From positions 248,001 to 312,000 of the forward strand of contig JACEFZ010028123.1 in the NCBI GenBank assembly GCA_014155875.1: a stretch of 64,000 nucleotides of DNA, in the 5' to 3' direction. This document shows positions 33,933 to 44,843 of the stretch, one piece after another. Under the pieces are notes generated by a model. It searched no databases. It saw only the letters and a list, made by a program, of their open reading frames with translations, and had not been told where the DNA came from. The position numbers and the translations under genes were made by a program. How positions within the stretch are numbered: position 1 is the first letter of the stretch; every line of letters begins with the position of its first letter. This DNA is from Cepaea nemoralis. Lineage: Eukaryota; Mollusca; Gastropoda; Stylommatophora; Helicidae.

Positions 33933-34370
33933 ACGAGGGTAAGTTAATAAGTAAGTCACAAATGGCTGTAGAAAAATAACTAAAGATGATAACTTGAAAC
34001 TAGTTTATTTTTATACATACATTGTCCCTTTATTTCTCAACATAATTTCCACCAACATTGATGCACTTATCCCATCGTTTTATCAGTCCTCCCAAACTGG
34101 CTGCTTAGAACTGATTGCTCTGTTTTCTAAACCATGTTTTCACCTCACATTCAACTTCGGCGTTGTTCGCAAAATGTCTCCCGCAAAGGCGGGTTTCCTT
34201 TTTATGCTGACTAATGTTTGTCCCGTAAAGCGGTGCATAGCTGGGTAGAAAAAGTTACGCGGATGAGTCAATAAGTAAGTCACACAGTTCTGTGGAATGG
34301 CAGGTAAATGAAAACAAAGCATGTAGTTCTATGCAGCTGGTAAGTGACTTACTTATTAACTTACCCTCGT
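33933..34370 (-). mobile_element. Mariner-like deletion derivative 1
   Basis: Inverted ends ACGAGGGTAAGTTAATAAGT (from 33933) and its complement (to 34370) enclose about 440 bp. On the minus strand a short frame reads LIKRWDKCINVGGNYVEK and stop, the usual C-terminus of a mariner transposase. The rest of the transposase is missing, so it is non-autonomous. TA-type target bases flank imperfectly. Confidence 0.85.
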
Positions 34371-34549
34371 TATTCAACATGTTCCATCATATGATGCCAA
34401 ACTTTCATTGTCAGTTTTGTTTTCCCTTGCACTACTTGCTGAATAACTACATTACTGCATGTGTTATCAGCATCAGAATCTTTCACACAATCTTGTCAAT
34501 GAGAATCACTATCATCTAAAATTGTTTCAAACAATAATCTATTAATCTA

Positions 34550-35093
34550 TCGGGGGGGGGGGGGGGGGGGGGGGGGGGGGCTTTAAATAAAAACCTTAAA
34601 TGCTTTTTTTTTTTTTTTTTTTTTGTGTGAATATATTCTGAAAAAGTCACCACTGCATTCAATGCAAGTCCTTCAGCACTGATAAAGTGGATTCCTGTAG
34701 AAAAAAATTCTCTGGGGTCACTAACTCGATGTGCCTGACCCAGTCGTGAAATAGTCTGTCACAGAAGTCACACCGTTTTGAGACTTCCTTCTCCACTCAT
34801 ACACTTGCTGGACTGACAGACATGCATCACCATATTGGACTTCTATAGGTTTCACCCATTCGCTGATAAAAAAATGGATAACAGAACGCTGTTCCTCTTT
34901 CATGCATGTCACAAGTTGGTCGGCCATCTTTAAACAGTCCTTATGACGTCACCGTGTTCGTCTGCGCCATAATGTCATATGCTGAACACTCTTGACATTC
35001 TTAACAACAATCAATACTGACAAGTTACAAGACAATGGCATGGTTATTGTAATTTCCGTCACACTTTTAAGGTTTTCATTTGAAACCCTCTCG
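34550..35093 (-). mobile_element. Mariner-like deletion derivative 2, with G-run in its end
   Basis: The right end is GGTTTTCATTTGAAACCCTC then TCG and TA; the left end is CTTTAAATAAAAACC, preceded by 29 consecutive G (34552-34580). On the minus strand a frame reads EEQRSVIHFFISEWVKPIE, then YGDACLSVQQVYEWRR, the N-terminal helix-turn-helix (HTH_48) of a mariner transposase. A T-run of 21 (34604-34624) lies inside. It is related to the copy at 39402-39951. Confidence 0.85.
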
Positions 35094-35329
35094 TAAAATG
35101 GGTACCAGGAAATGTCTTGTTACGTAAAATTGGCCAGCTAGATATTCATATCACCCGTCGTTTGCCAAATTGTCGATACAAAAATAGGGCCAACATTGTA
35201 TATCCAATACTTCTCAAGGCTCAAGGCACGTAAAAAGGGTTCTTGACTGACTTTATCCACAACAGAATATTCATTGGATTGATTTTAATTGTCAGTTACA
35301 AATCCAATGGAGGACTATGAGCGTGAATT

Positions 35330-36304
35330 TTTTAGTTTGGTACCTTGACGTCAATCAATCATGTGCCATGCCGGAAAGCGTGGGCGGTCATGACTCGCCA
35401 TTTCACTCGATCCCCAGAGTCGTGGATCAGCTCAGTGTTCCTGTCTCGGCCATGCTATGTGGCCAAGCCATCCAGGTATTTACTTCTCGGTCTTCCCCTT
35501 GGTCTGTTCCCTTCGATCTTGCCAGTTGTCACTAAGTTCTCCAATCCATTTCTTCTCATAACATGTCCAAAAAATGTTGACTGTCTACGTCTAATTTCTC
35601 TAATCAGTTTACGATTTTCATTTGTCTCCTGTAGTACTTGGTCATTGGTTTTTCTGTCTGTCCATGGTATTCTTTGCATTTTCCTCAGAAACCACATTTC
35701 TGCAGCCATCAGATGTTTCTCAGCTTGACTACTCGTTGTCCAAGTTTCACATCCATACAAAAGAACAGGTTCTAAGCAGCACCCCAACACTCTCTTTCTC
35801 GTTTCAGTTGACATCTTTTTATTGGTCAGTATGTTTTTCATCTTTGCTAAAGGCTACTTTCGCCATGGCGTTTCTTGTTCTAATCTCTTCAAGGCATCTC
35901 CCATCAGATGTTATGAATGTTCCGAGATAATTGTACCGATTCACTTGTTGAAGAATATTCCCATTTACTTGTATATTACATTGTGGTATTTCGTTCTTCC
36001 TAGTGACGACCATAATCTGTGTCTTTTTACAATTTAATTCTAACCCCAGTTGTTCACTGTGTGCAACAACCGCATCTACTAATTGTTGCAAATCCTGCTC
36101 ATTGTCTGCAATCAATACTGTATCATCTGCATATCTAATGTTATTGATGTTTCGTCCTCCAATGCCCAGTCCATTTATATCTTCTACATTTCTGAAAATA
36201 TTTTCACTGCATAGGGAAAAAAGATCTGGAGACATACACATCCCTGCCTAACACCTCTCTTAATAGGCTGATATTGTCCAACTTCATAATGGCAGCTTGT
36301 TATT

Positions 36305-36395
<91 letters not shown>

Positions 36396-36905
36396 GTCTT
36401 TCCCATCAATTTGTAGATCTGCAAGCATATCTACCATGTTGACATGTCTTACTCTATCGAAAGCCTTTGTGTAGTCAATAAAGCAAAGATGTATATCTTT
36501 GTTTACTTCTATAGAACGTTCAATAACTGATCGCAGCGTATACACAGCATTTACTGTACCCTTTCCTTGTACAAACCCGAATCGTTCTTCGCCTATTTCA
36601 GGTTGTATTTTCTTCCTCACTCTTTGCATGATATTTCGTAGCAAAATCTTTGTGATGTTACTCATTATACTAATTGTTCTATAATGATCACATTCCAAGG
36701 CTCCTGATTTCTTTGGGATTGCAATAAATTCAGAATTACATAATTCAGAAGGTATATCTCCGGTACCATATAATGTGTTCAGCAGTCTGGTGGCTTTCTC
36801 TATTCCATATTCTTCTAAAGTTTTAATAATTTCTGTTGTGATGTTATCTGAACCGGGAGCCTTGCCAGATTTCATATGGTTAAGAACATTGACGTACAGG
36901 TTGCC
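35330..36905 (-). mobile_element. RTE/BovB-like LINE fragment
   Basis: On the minus strand the reverse transcriptase reads NHMKSGKAPGSDNITTEIIK, IAIPKKSGALECDHYRTISI, GFVQGKGTVNAVYTLR, CFIDYTKAFDRV, then a TA microsatellite (36310-36393). Beyond it, in other frames, are SPDLFSLCSENIF, GGRNINNIRYADDTVLIA, YGCETWTTSSQAEKHL, TFFGHVMRRNG and RPRGRPRSKYLDG. Several frameshifts and stops are present. The 5' end is lost where it meets the 74-bp array. The motif order fits RTE/BovB-type elements. Confidence 0.88.
36310..36393. repeat. (TA)n microsatellite inside the LINE RT
   Basis: A pure TA tract lies between RT motif A (FIDYTKAFD) and motif B. The IYIYIY run in the translated frame is produced by it. 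Confidence 0.97.
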
Positions 36906-38372
36906 AATCCCAGAAAAGTGCTTACATCTATCAGAGAGAGGCTGGTGTCGAGACTTTCCTCCCAACATTCAGGTCAGCTAATCCCAGAAAAGAGCTTGCA
37001 TCTATCAAAGAGAGGTTGGTGTTGAGTGTTTCTTCCCAACATTCAGGCCAGCTAATCCCAGAAAAGAGCTTGTATCTATCAGAGAGAGGTTGGTGTCGAG
37101 ACTGTCCTCCCAACATTCAGGTCAGCTAATCCCAGAAAAGAGCTTGCATCTATCAGAGAGTGAGGCTGATGTTGAGACTTTCTTCCCAACATTCAGGTCA
37201 GCTAATCCCAGAAAAGAGTTTCCATCTATCAGAGAGAGGCTGATATCGAGACTGTCCTCCCATCGTTCAGGTGAGCTAATCCCAGAAAAGACCTTTCATC
37301 TATCAGAGAGAGGTTGGTGTCGATACTTTCCTCCCAACATTTGGGTCAGCTATCCCCAGAAAAGAGGCTGCATCTATCAGAGTGAGGCTGATGTTGCGAC
37401 TTTCCTCCCAATATTCAGGTGAGCTAATCCCAGAAAAGAGCTTGCATCTATCAGGCTGATATCGAGACTTTCTTCCCAAAATTCAGGTCAGCTAATCCCA
37501 GAAAAGAGCCTGCATCTATCAGAGAGTGAGGCTTATGTTGAGACTTTCCTCCCAACATTCATGGCAGCTAATCCCAGAAAAGAGCTTGCATCTATCAGAG
37601 AGTGAGGATCTTATGTTGAGACTTTCCTCCCAACATTCAGGTGACCTAATCCCAGAAAAGAGCTTGCATCTATCAGAGTGAGTCTGGTGTCGAGACTATT
37701 TTTCCCAACATTCAGGCGAGCTAATCCCAGAAAAGAGCTTGCATCTATCAGAGAGAGGCTGGTATTGAAGACTTTCCTCCCAATATTCAGGTCAGCTAAT
37801 CCCAGAAAAGAGCTTGCATCTATCAGGCTGATATCGAGACTTTCCTCCAAACACTCAGGTCAGCTAATCCCAGAAAAGAGCTTGCATCTATCAGAGAGAG
37901 GCTGGTGTCGATACTTTCCTCCCAACATTCAGGTGAGCTAATCCCAGAAAATTGCTTGCATCTATCAGAGAGAGGCTGGTGTCGATACTTTCCTCCCAAC
38001 ATTCAGGTGAGCTAATCCCAGAAAATTGCTTGCATTTATCAGATATAGGCTGGTGTCGAGACTGTCGTCCCAACATTCAGGTCAGCTAATCCCAGAAAAG
38101 TGCTTGCATCTATCAGAGAGAGGCTGGTGTCGATACTTTCCTCCCAACATTCAGGTGAGCTAATCCCAGAAAAGTGCTTGCATCTATCAGGAAGAGGCTG
38201 GTCTCGAGACTTTCTTCCCAACATTCAGGTGAGCTTATCCTAGAAAAGTGCTTGCATCTATCAGGAAGAGGCTTGTGTCAAGACTTTCCTCCCAACATTC
38301 AGGTGAGCTAATCCCAGAAAAGTGCTTGCATCTATCAGAGAGAGGCTGGTGTCGATACTTTCCTCCCAGCTT
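36905..38372. repeat. Minisatellite, 74-bp unit, about 20 copies
   Basis: Each unit contains CTAATCCCAGAAAAGAGCTT, GCATCTATCAGAGAGAGGC, GAGACTTTCCTCCC and AACATTCAGGT. Unit lengths vary by small indels (AGAGTGAGG variants, units lacking the AGAGAG part). It abuts the 5'-truncated LINE on its left. Confidence 0.95.
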
Positions 38373-39207
38373 CGTACGAAAAACCATCTCCATGGGGATT
38401 GTTTCTGAGCTCTTCGAGTACAGAAATCAGTGCGGTGTGCAAAAGCGGTACAGAAGATAGCATCTGGTGAGAAGTGTTGCGAACCATGGAACATTAGCAA
38501 ATCTGAAGACCCCTAAGTGGATAGACCACACCATGTAAGGTGCTCCAAGATTTTGAGCAGTATAAGTCTTGTGACGTATGCGGCCCATGTATGAACTGTT
38601 TGGATTTTCACAAATAAGAAAGGAATAGTACACTCCCTCTGATCCTGGGATTGTGGTCTTAACATCTAACCTTCTCTGATAAAGGCAAAATACTCAGAGA
38701 AATGGAGCGCTTGTTACACTTGTTTAAAATCTCTCGGCAGTGTGCAATGAAAAGCGTAGGCTGGATAGGCTTCTTCTTCGTTCACCTCCAGATAACAATA
38801 TGAATGAATGCAAAGAAAGTAGCAGTTAACTTAAGCTTGCTGATATTAATATATTTTGATATTAATAATTTCATATTTACTATTGCAGAGCTAGATAACA
38901 GTCACGCAGTTTTTGCACTAAACAAAGAACATAATGTTTAACTTCTTTAATAAACAATGTTTAATAAAAATATCCAAATTTACAAAACAAACAAGAAACA
39001 ATGCAACAATTTCAGGTTTACATAACTGAACTTTTCATCTGAAGTACATTTGAAACATGAAACCGCTACAGTACAGTAGCTAGGATATGTGCCTAGCAGC
39101 CTGGTAGTTATGTGCTCAAATCCCATTATTTGACTGTCCTGGATGGCATATTTCAGAAGAAAAAATGTATCTCATGTAATAAATCACTTTCACTGAATTT
39201 CAGAATA
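38373..39207. other. Stretch without a recognised gene
   Basis: No clear coding or repeat identity was found. A block near 38640-38770 resembles text at 54120-54230, so part is probably an old dispersed repeat. Confidence 0.45.
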
Positions 39208-40120
39208 GAGTAATGAAGTGTTATATCGAACCTGGTCTGCTGTATGGTAGTGAATCTTGAAATGTGAATGAACAAATTAGGAAGGCAGCAAAGATATGTT
39301 TTGTGAGACGAATATTGCGAATACCTTGGACGACCATAGTAACTAATTAAGATTGCTTGGAAAAGGCTAATGAACACAGAACATTATTTTATATACAACT
39401 ACGAGCCAGTTTCAAATCAAAACCTTAAAAGTGTGATAGAAATTACAATAATCATGCCTTTGTCTTGTAACTTGTCAATATTACAATATTGTTGTTAAGG
39501 ATGTCAAGAGTGTTAAGCACGGGACATTTAGGTGCAGACGAACATGGTGATGTCATAAGGACAGTTTAAAGCTGTCCCACTGTTGACATGCACCAGTAAG
39601 GAGCAGCTCTGTTTGTTGATCAGTGAAGGGGTGAAACCTATAGAAATTCATCAGCGAATGAAGGTCCACTATGGTGATGCATGCCTGTCAGTGCAGCAAG
39701 TGTATGAATCGAGTAGGGAGTTTCAAAACTTTTCGGTCAGATGAAGTGGTACAGCAGGTGGTGCATGAGTGGTTACTTAATACTTCCATAACCAAGAGAC
39801 TTTTTTTTCTACAGGAATCCAAGCATGTTATTGGCGCGGGCGCTGTGATTACTACATCGAAAATAATACATTTGTTCTTTACATTTTCAGAATATATTCA
39901 CCACACACACACACACAAAAACCATATAAGGTTTTCATTTGAAGTCCCTCGTATAACAAAGAGACAAACCGTGTTCTTTGGTCATGTATTGAGAAGAGAG
40001 GCACTTGAGAAAACCTGAGGACTACAAAGATTAGTGGTAGTAGAGGCAGACTGAGAAATGATGCATGTTGAAAGTGACGGCATGAGGGAATAGCATCAGT
40101 AGAGTTGACCCAGAACACCA
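39208..40120 (+). mobile_element. LINE RT C-terminal relic interrupted by a mariner element
   Basis: The left part (39208-39399) reads VMKCYIEPGLLYGSES, then RRILRIPWTTI. The right part (39954-40040) reads ITKRQTVFFGHVLRREALEK. These match consecutive parts of the RTE-like C-terminus at 35455-35841. The mariner element at 39402-39951 separates them, so the LINE was there first. Confidence 0.78.
39402..39951 (+). mobile_element. Mariner-like deletion derivative 3 with clean TA duplication
   Basis: It is flanked by TA (39400-39401 and 39952-39953). Ends are CGAGCCAGTTTCAAATCAAA and the inverse of CGAGGGACTTCAAATGAAAA. In the interior a broken plus frame reads VKPIEIHQRMKVHYGDACLS and SVQQVYE, matching the HTH part seen at 34550-35093. 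The middle of the transposase is gone. Confidence 0.88.
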
Positions 40121-40289
40121 AGGATAATGATGATGACCCAGGCTCCCAGGCTCACCCAGCCTAAAATGTGTACATAGAAATGTCCTGGGATGTGAAGGCA
40201 TGATACTGACCACGTGACCCGTCAAGTGTTTGCTCTGGAAATATGGCGCCAACACCATATACCCTGCACGCCTCATGGCGTGAAAGGAG

Positions 40290-42014
40290 TCCCTTACTTT
40301 ACTTATACCTAGAACAAGAAGTAATGCTACTTTGTTTCAGTAATTGAACTGTTCATCCTATGTCCCTTACTTTACTTATACCTAGAACAAGAAGTAATGC
40401 TACTTTGTTTCAGTAACTGAACTGTTCATCCTATGTCCCTTACTTTACTTATACCTAGAAACAAGAAGTAATGCTACTTTGTTTCAGGTAACTGAACTGT
40501 TCATCCTATGTCCCTTACTTTACTTATACTAGAAACAAGAAGTAATGCTACTTTGTTTCAGTACATGAACTTTCATCCTATGTCCCTTACTTTACTTATA
40601 CGTAGAACAAGAAAGTAATGCTACTTTTGTTTCAGTAACTGAACTGTTCATCCTATGTCCTTACTTACTTATACTAGAAACAAGAAGTAATGCTACTTTG
40701 TTTCAGTAACTGAACTGTTCATCCTATGTCCCTTACTTTACTATACCTAGAAACAAGAGTAATGCTACTTTGTTTCAGTACTGAACTGTTCATCCTATGT
40801 CCCTTACTTTACTTATACCTAGAACAAGAAGTAGAGGCTACTTTGTTTCAGTAACTGAAACTGTTCATCCTATGTCCCTTACTTTACTTATACCTAGAAC
40901 AAGAAGTAATGCTACTTTGTTTCAGGTAACTGAACTGTTCATCCTATGTCCCTTACTTTACCTTATACCTAGAACAAGAAGTAATGCTACTTTGTTTCAG
41001 TAACTGAACTGTTCATCCTATGTCCCTTACTTTACTTATACCTAGAACAAGAAGTAATGCTACTTTGTTTCAGTAACTGAACTGTTCATCCTATGTCCCT
41101 TACTTTACTTATACCTAGAACAAGAGTAATGCTACTTTGTTTCAGTAACTGAACTGTTCATCCTATGTCCCTTACTTTACTTATACCTAGAACAAGAAGT
41201 AATGCTACTTTTTTCAGTAACTGAACTGTTCATCCTATGTCCCTTACTTACTTTACCTAGAACAAGAAGAATGCTACTTTGTTTCAGTAACTGAACTTTT
41301 CATCCTATGTCCTTACTTTACTTATACCTAAAACAAGAATAATGCTACTTTGTTTCAGTAACTGAACTGTTCATCCTATGTCCCTTACTTTACTTATACC
41401 TAGAACAAGAAGTAATGCTACTTTGTTTCAGTAACTGAACTGTTCATCCTATGTCCCTTACTTTACTTATACCTAGAACAAGAAGTAATGCTACTTTGTT
41501 CAGTAACTGAACTGTTCATCCTATGCCCCTTACTTTACTTATCCTAGAACAAGAATAAGTACTTTGTTTCAGTAACTGAACTGTTCATCCTAGTCCCTTA
41601 CTTTACTTATACCTAGAAAAAGAAGTAATGCTACTTTGTTTCAGTAACTGAACTGTTCATCCTATGTCCCTTACTTTATTTATACCTAAACAAGAAGTAA
41701 TGCTACTTTGTTTCAGTAACTGAACTGTTCATCCTATGTCCCTTACTTTACTTATACCTAGAACAAAAATAATGCTACTTTGTTTCAGTATCCTTGTCCC
41801 TTCTTTTTTAAACCCTAGAACAAGAATAATGCTCTTTTTTTCGTAACTGAACGTTCTCCTATTCCCTTACTTTCCCTTTCCTAAAACAAAAAAATCTACT
41901 TTTTTCGAAACTAAACTGTTCATCCTAGTCCCTTACTTTTTATACCAGAAAAAGAAAAATGCTTTTTTTTTCAGTAATAAACGTTCATCCCTATGTCCCT
42001 TACTTTACTTATAC
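40290..42014. repeat. 73-bp minisatellite, left part, about 23 copies
   Basis: Units contain CCCTTACTTTACTTATACCT, AGAACAAGAAGTAATGCTAC, TTTGTTTCAGTAACTGAACT and GTTCATCCTATG. From about 40,450 on many units have single-base gains or losses, and 41,770-42,000 is badly degraded. The array continues at 50952 after the LTR element. Confidence 0.96.
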
Positions 42015-42330
42015 TATAACAGTGTGGTGATGATATGATAAGGCTGTGTGTGTGGAAGGCTCGTGTCGATATAGTGGACAAGTCTCGTCTGTTATATAAA
42101 CATTCGTTTATTCGTTGAAATCATACATCTTCTGACTGATGATGGTAAACACGGACATCTTTCCTAGTTGAATCTCAAGTCCCAAGTCTCCCAAGTGACG
42201 TGTGTGCAAGCCCTGGATACGTCTACCCATTCGTGCATACACGTTCACTAACTAATGATTTCCCACTAGTTAATGAATGCGCAGCATCCATTAACTCTCC
42301 ACTCCTAAGCTAACTCCCTTTACTGTTATA
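42015..42330 (-). repeat. 3' LTR of the Ty3/gypsy element
   Basis: It runs from TATAACAGTGTGG to CCCTTTACTGTTATA as written on the plus strand. The ends form a 9-bp inverted repeat (TATAACAGT/ACTGTTATA) instead of the usual TG...CA. It differs from the other LTR at one position (GAATCTCAAG here, GAATCCCAAG there). Confidence 0.95.
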
Positions 42331-42347
42331 TATACTTCCCCTTCTTC
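42331..42347 (-). other. Candidate polypurine tract
   Basis: Directly upstream of the 3' LTR on the sense strand lies GAAGAAGGGGAAGTATA, a purine-rich run in the expected place for plus-strand priming. Confidence 0.7.
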
Positions 42348-43817
42348 AAGGAGACTTTTTCCTTGAAAAAGTCTCAACCCCAACTCTTAACCACTTTACT
42401 CTACGGTTCTATACCACACCTGCCCAACAATCCCATATATTTCCTAAGTCAAATCTCACCCTCCTATCTCATCATAGCCAAATGCTAAGCAGAGACATAC
42501 TTCATACAATATCAACAATGCAAAACTCTCTACAAAATCCGTTATAAAGTTCTCCACAAAATCTCTCTACAAAACTCTCTATAAGCGAACTGCTTTTAAA
42601 GTGTCCATCTAAATTATGATTGACAAAAATTGAAGATATTTCCCTTATCTTTTTCTCACTTATTCACATTCTCGCTATTCCAGGATAGACAGAAAAGTTT
42701 AGTTAAGTCGTTTAGGTTGGGTAGGTGCGCACCTAAAAAAAAAAAATAGAAAGTAAGGAAAAAGTAAGAAGTAATCACATTTCTCTTCCCATGCATTCTC
42801 AAAACTTTATAAAAATAAAGTTTCTAACATTTATCTTCATTTCCGTCAATAATAATTGTTGTTATCAAAAAGTTGATCAAAAACTACAACCCTTTTGTAT
42901 TATTCACCTCGTCAAATTCAACCATTCCTTCAAAACCTCCAAATTATTGGTATACTGTTACGTACAGTCTTCTTCTTCCAGTGTCCACTTATTTAAATGC
43001 CAAAATTCAACCTGGCATTCCCCCCCCCCCCCCCCATATTCTCCCATTAAACGCTGTTCAACCCAGCTCCTATTTCAATCCACGTATTTACAATACGAAC
43101 CGTCTAATGTAGTCCCTAATTCAATCCCCCATTTTAACTCTTTCTAAGCCACATGTAATTATCAATTGTTGCTGATACCCCCAGCCACTTTTAAATATAC
43201 TCCTCCCTTACAACATACTGAATCACTTCGCTAATCACCACAACTTCCCCCTTAACTCAATCATGTTTCAGCCTCAATTTCTATTTATAAACGTTATATA
43301 CGTTAAACAACTCAACTTTAAGTCGTCTGTTTCACATTTTCTGTAAGTTCCCAAAAACAACTCTTCATTTTTCCCATAACTGAACGTCTAGCTAGGAATC
43401 ATTTTAAACACACTCAGGATAACTCAATAAAAGCAAAGTTACATTATCCTTACATTTTATAAAGAACAATTGAAGTCAAACAACAGACTAAACAATATCA
43501 ACCCCCTCATTCTTTGACATCATCTTTATCCCCACACATTAATCAAATTAAACATATGTGATGAAATGAAAGACCATATATATAGATACATATTATGACT
43601 ACTAATCAATTATTTTCCGTCTAAGAAAAACTCAACACTTCAACTTAAAAATCAAAATGATAATAAAGCACATATCAATAAGTCTTAACTTACTACAACA
43701 TTATGTCTATTCATCCCGACAACTCTTGACTTAAGTTATTTGTCAACTTCCTCAGAAATTCAGAATACCGTGTCTAACTTCTTCTTCTATCTGCAATCTG
43801 CAGAATATCCTACCACG
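42348..43817 (-). other. 3' non-coding part of the LTR element
   Basis: About 1.5 kb between the pol stop and the polypurine tract has no long frame on the sense strand. It includes a C-run near 43021-43034. No envelope-like membrane protein can be seen. Confidence 0.6.
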
Positions 43818-44843
43818 CTATTTATCCCTTCTCCATTTTCTTAATAGCTTCAAATTGTTTTCTATAAGTGCAATATCTACATCAATGTCGTCATCCTCCT
43901 GAGGAGAACTATCTTCTTTCATATCAGCATCTTCATCAGTTTCTGACTTTTCATCCATCTCTTGTTCCGCATCTGTATAGCCATTACTAGCAACCGCTAA
44001 TCTCTTCCTTTCTAAATCCAATCTAATTTTTCTGTCTTGACGTCTTAATAAATTTTCAAACAGTGGCATATCTTCATCACTTGAAGAATTCAGTCTAAAC
44101 TTCCTTTGCCTCTTAATTTCTTTTTCTTTCTGTCTATCTAACTTTCTTTTTACTGCCTGTCTTGTATTCATAAATGGAGCTTCTATTTTTTCCTTGATTG
44201 ATTCTTCACTATTATAACCGTCATACGTGTTGTTTTCCTCTGTCATGACTGTTTTTGGTATTGTTTCTTCTTGTTCAGCCGTAGTAGATGCTGTTGTTAC
44301 TTGTTTCCCATTCTCTATAGGTATTGGATATTCCGTTTGTCTGACAATCTGTCCATCTGACAATATTTCTTCTGAATAATAATAATTATTATTATTCTCT
44401 GCATCTTTTTCCTCATTATCCCGTCTTAAGTGCTCTACATGTGAACGTGCAACATGCCCTGTAACTTGATTCTTAATAGTATATGATACTGGACCCTTTT
44501 TTTCTAAAATATAATATCCCGGCACCCAATGAGCATCAAACTTAGAATTTTTCCTATGTTTTTTGTAATAAACTCTATCACCTATGTTGAACTCTTGTAA
44601 GTGTGCATATTTATTTGTGTATTTCTTCTGTCTTTCTCGAGCCTTAATTATATTATTTCTTAAACGTATATGTGCTTTGTGCATTTCTTACAACCTTGTT
44701 TCCTGAAAATCTTCCCCCATATATTTTCTCCTAGGCTTTAATAAATTGTCAATTGGTAATATTGGTTCTCTCCCATGTACTAGGTAAAATGGTGAGAAAC
44801 CTGTTCCTTCATTTTGGTGTGTACGGATCGCCCCTAATGCTAT
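43818..44843 (-). pseudogene. pol C-terminus: integrase end and acidic tail (broken)
   Basis: The frame continues from the integrase core after an in-frame TGA (44844-44846) and carries a second stop, TAA, at 44688-44690. It reads GTGFSPFYLVHGREPILP, then GDRVYYKKHRKN and VPGYYILEKKGPVSYTI, which fits the GPY/F module at the integrase C-terminus. A tail of about 190 residues rich in Glu, Asp, Lys and Ser follows and ends LLRKWRRDK. No chromodomain is recognised. Confidence 0.8.

Noticed and set aside
42791..43147. Plus frame of 118 aa inside the LTR element, possible envelope or accessory gene
   Set aside because: It is antisense to the element, crosses a C-run and has no membrane segment or signal peptide.
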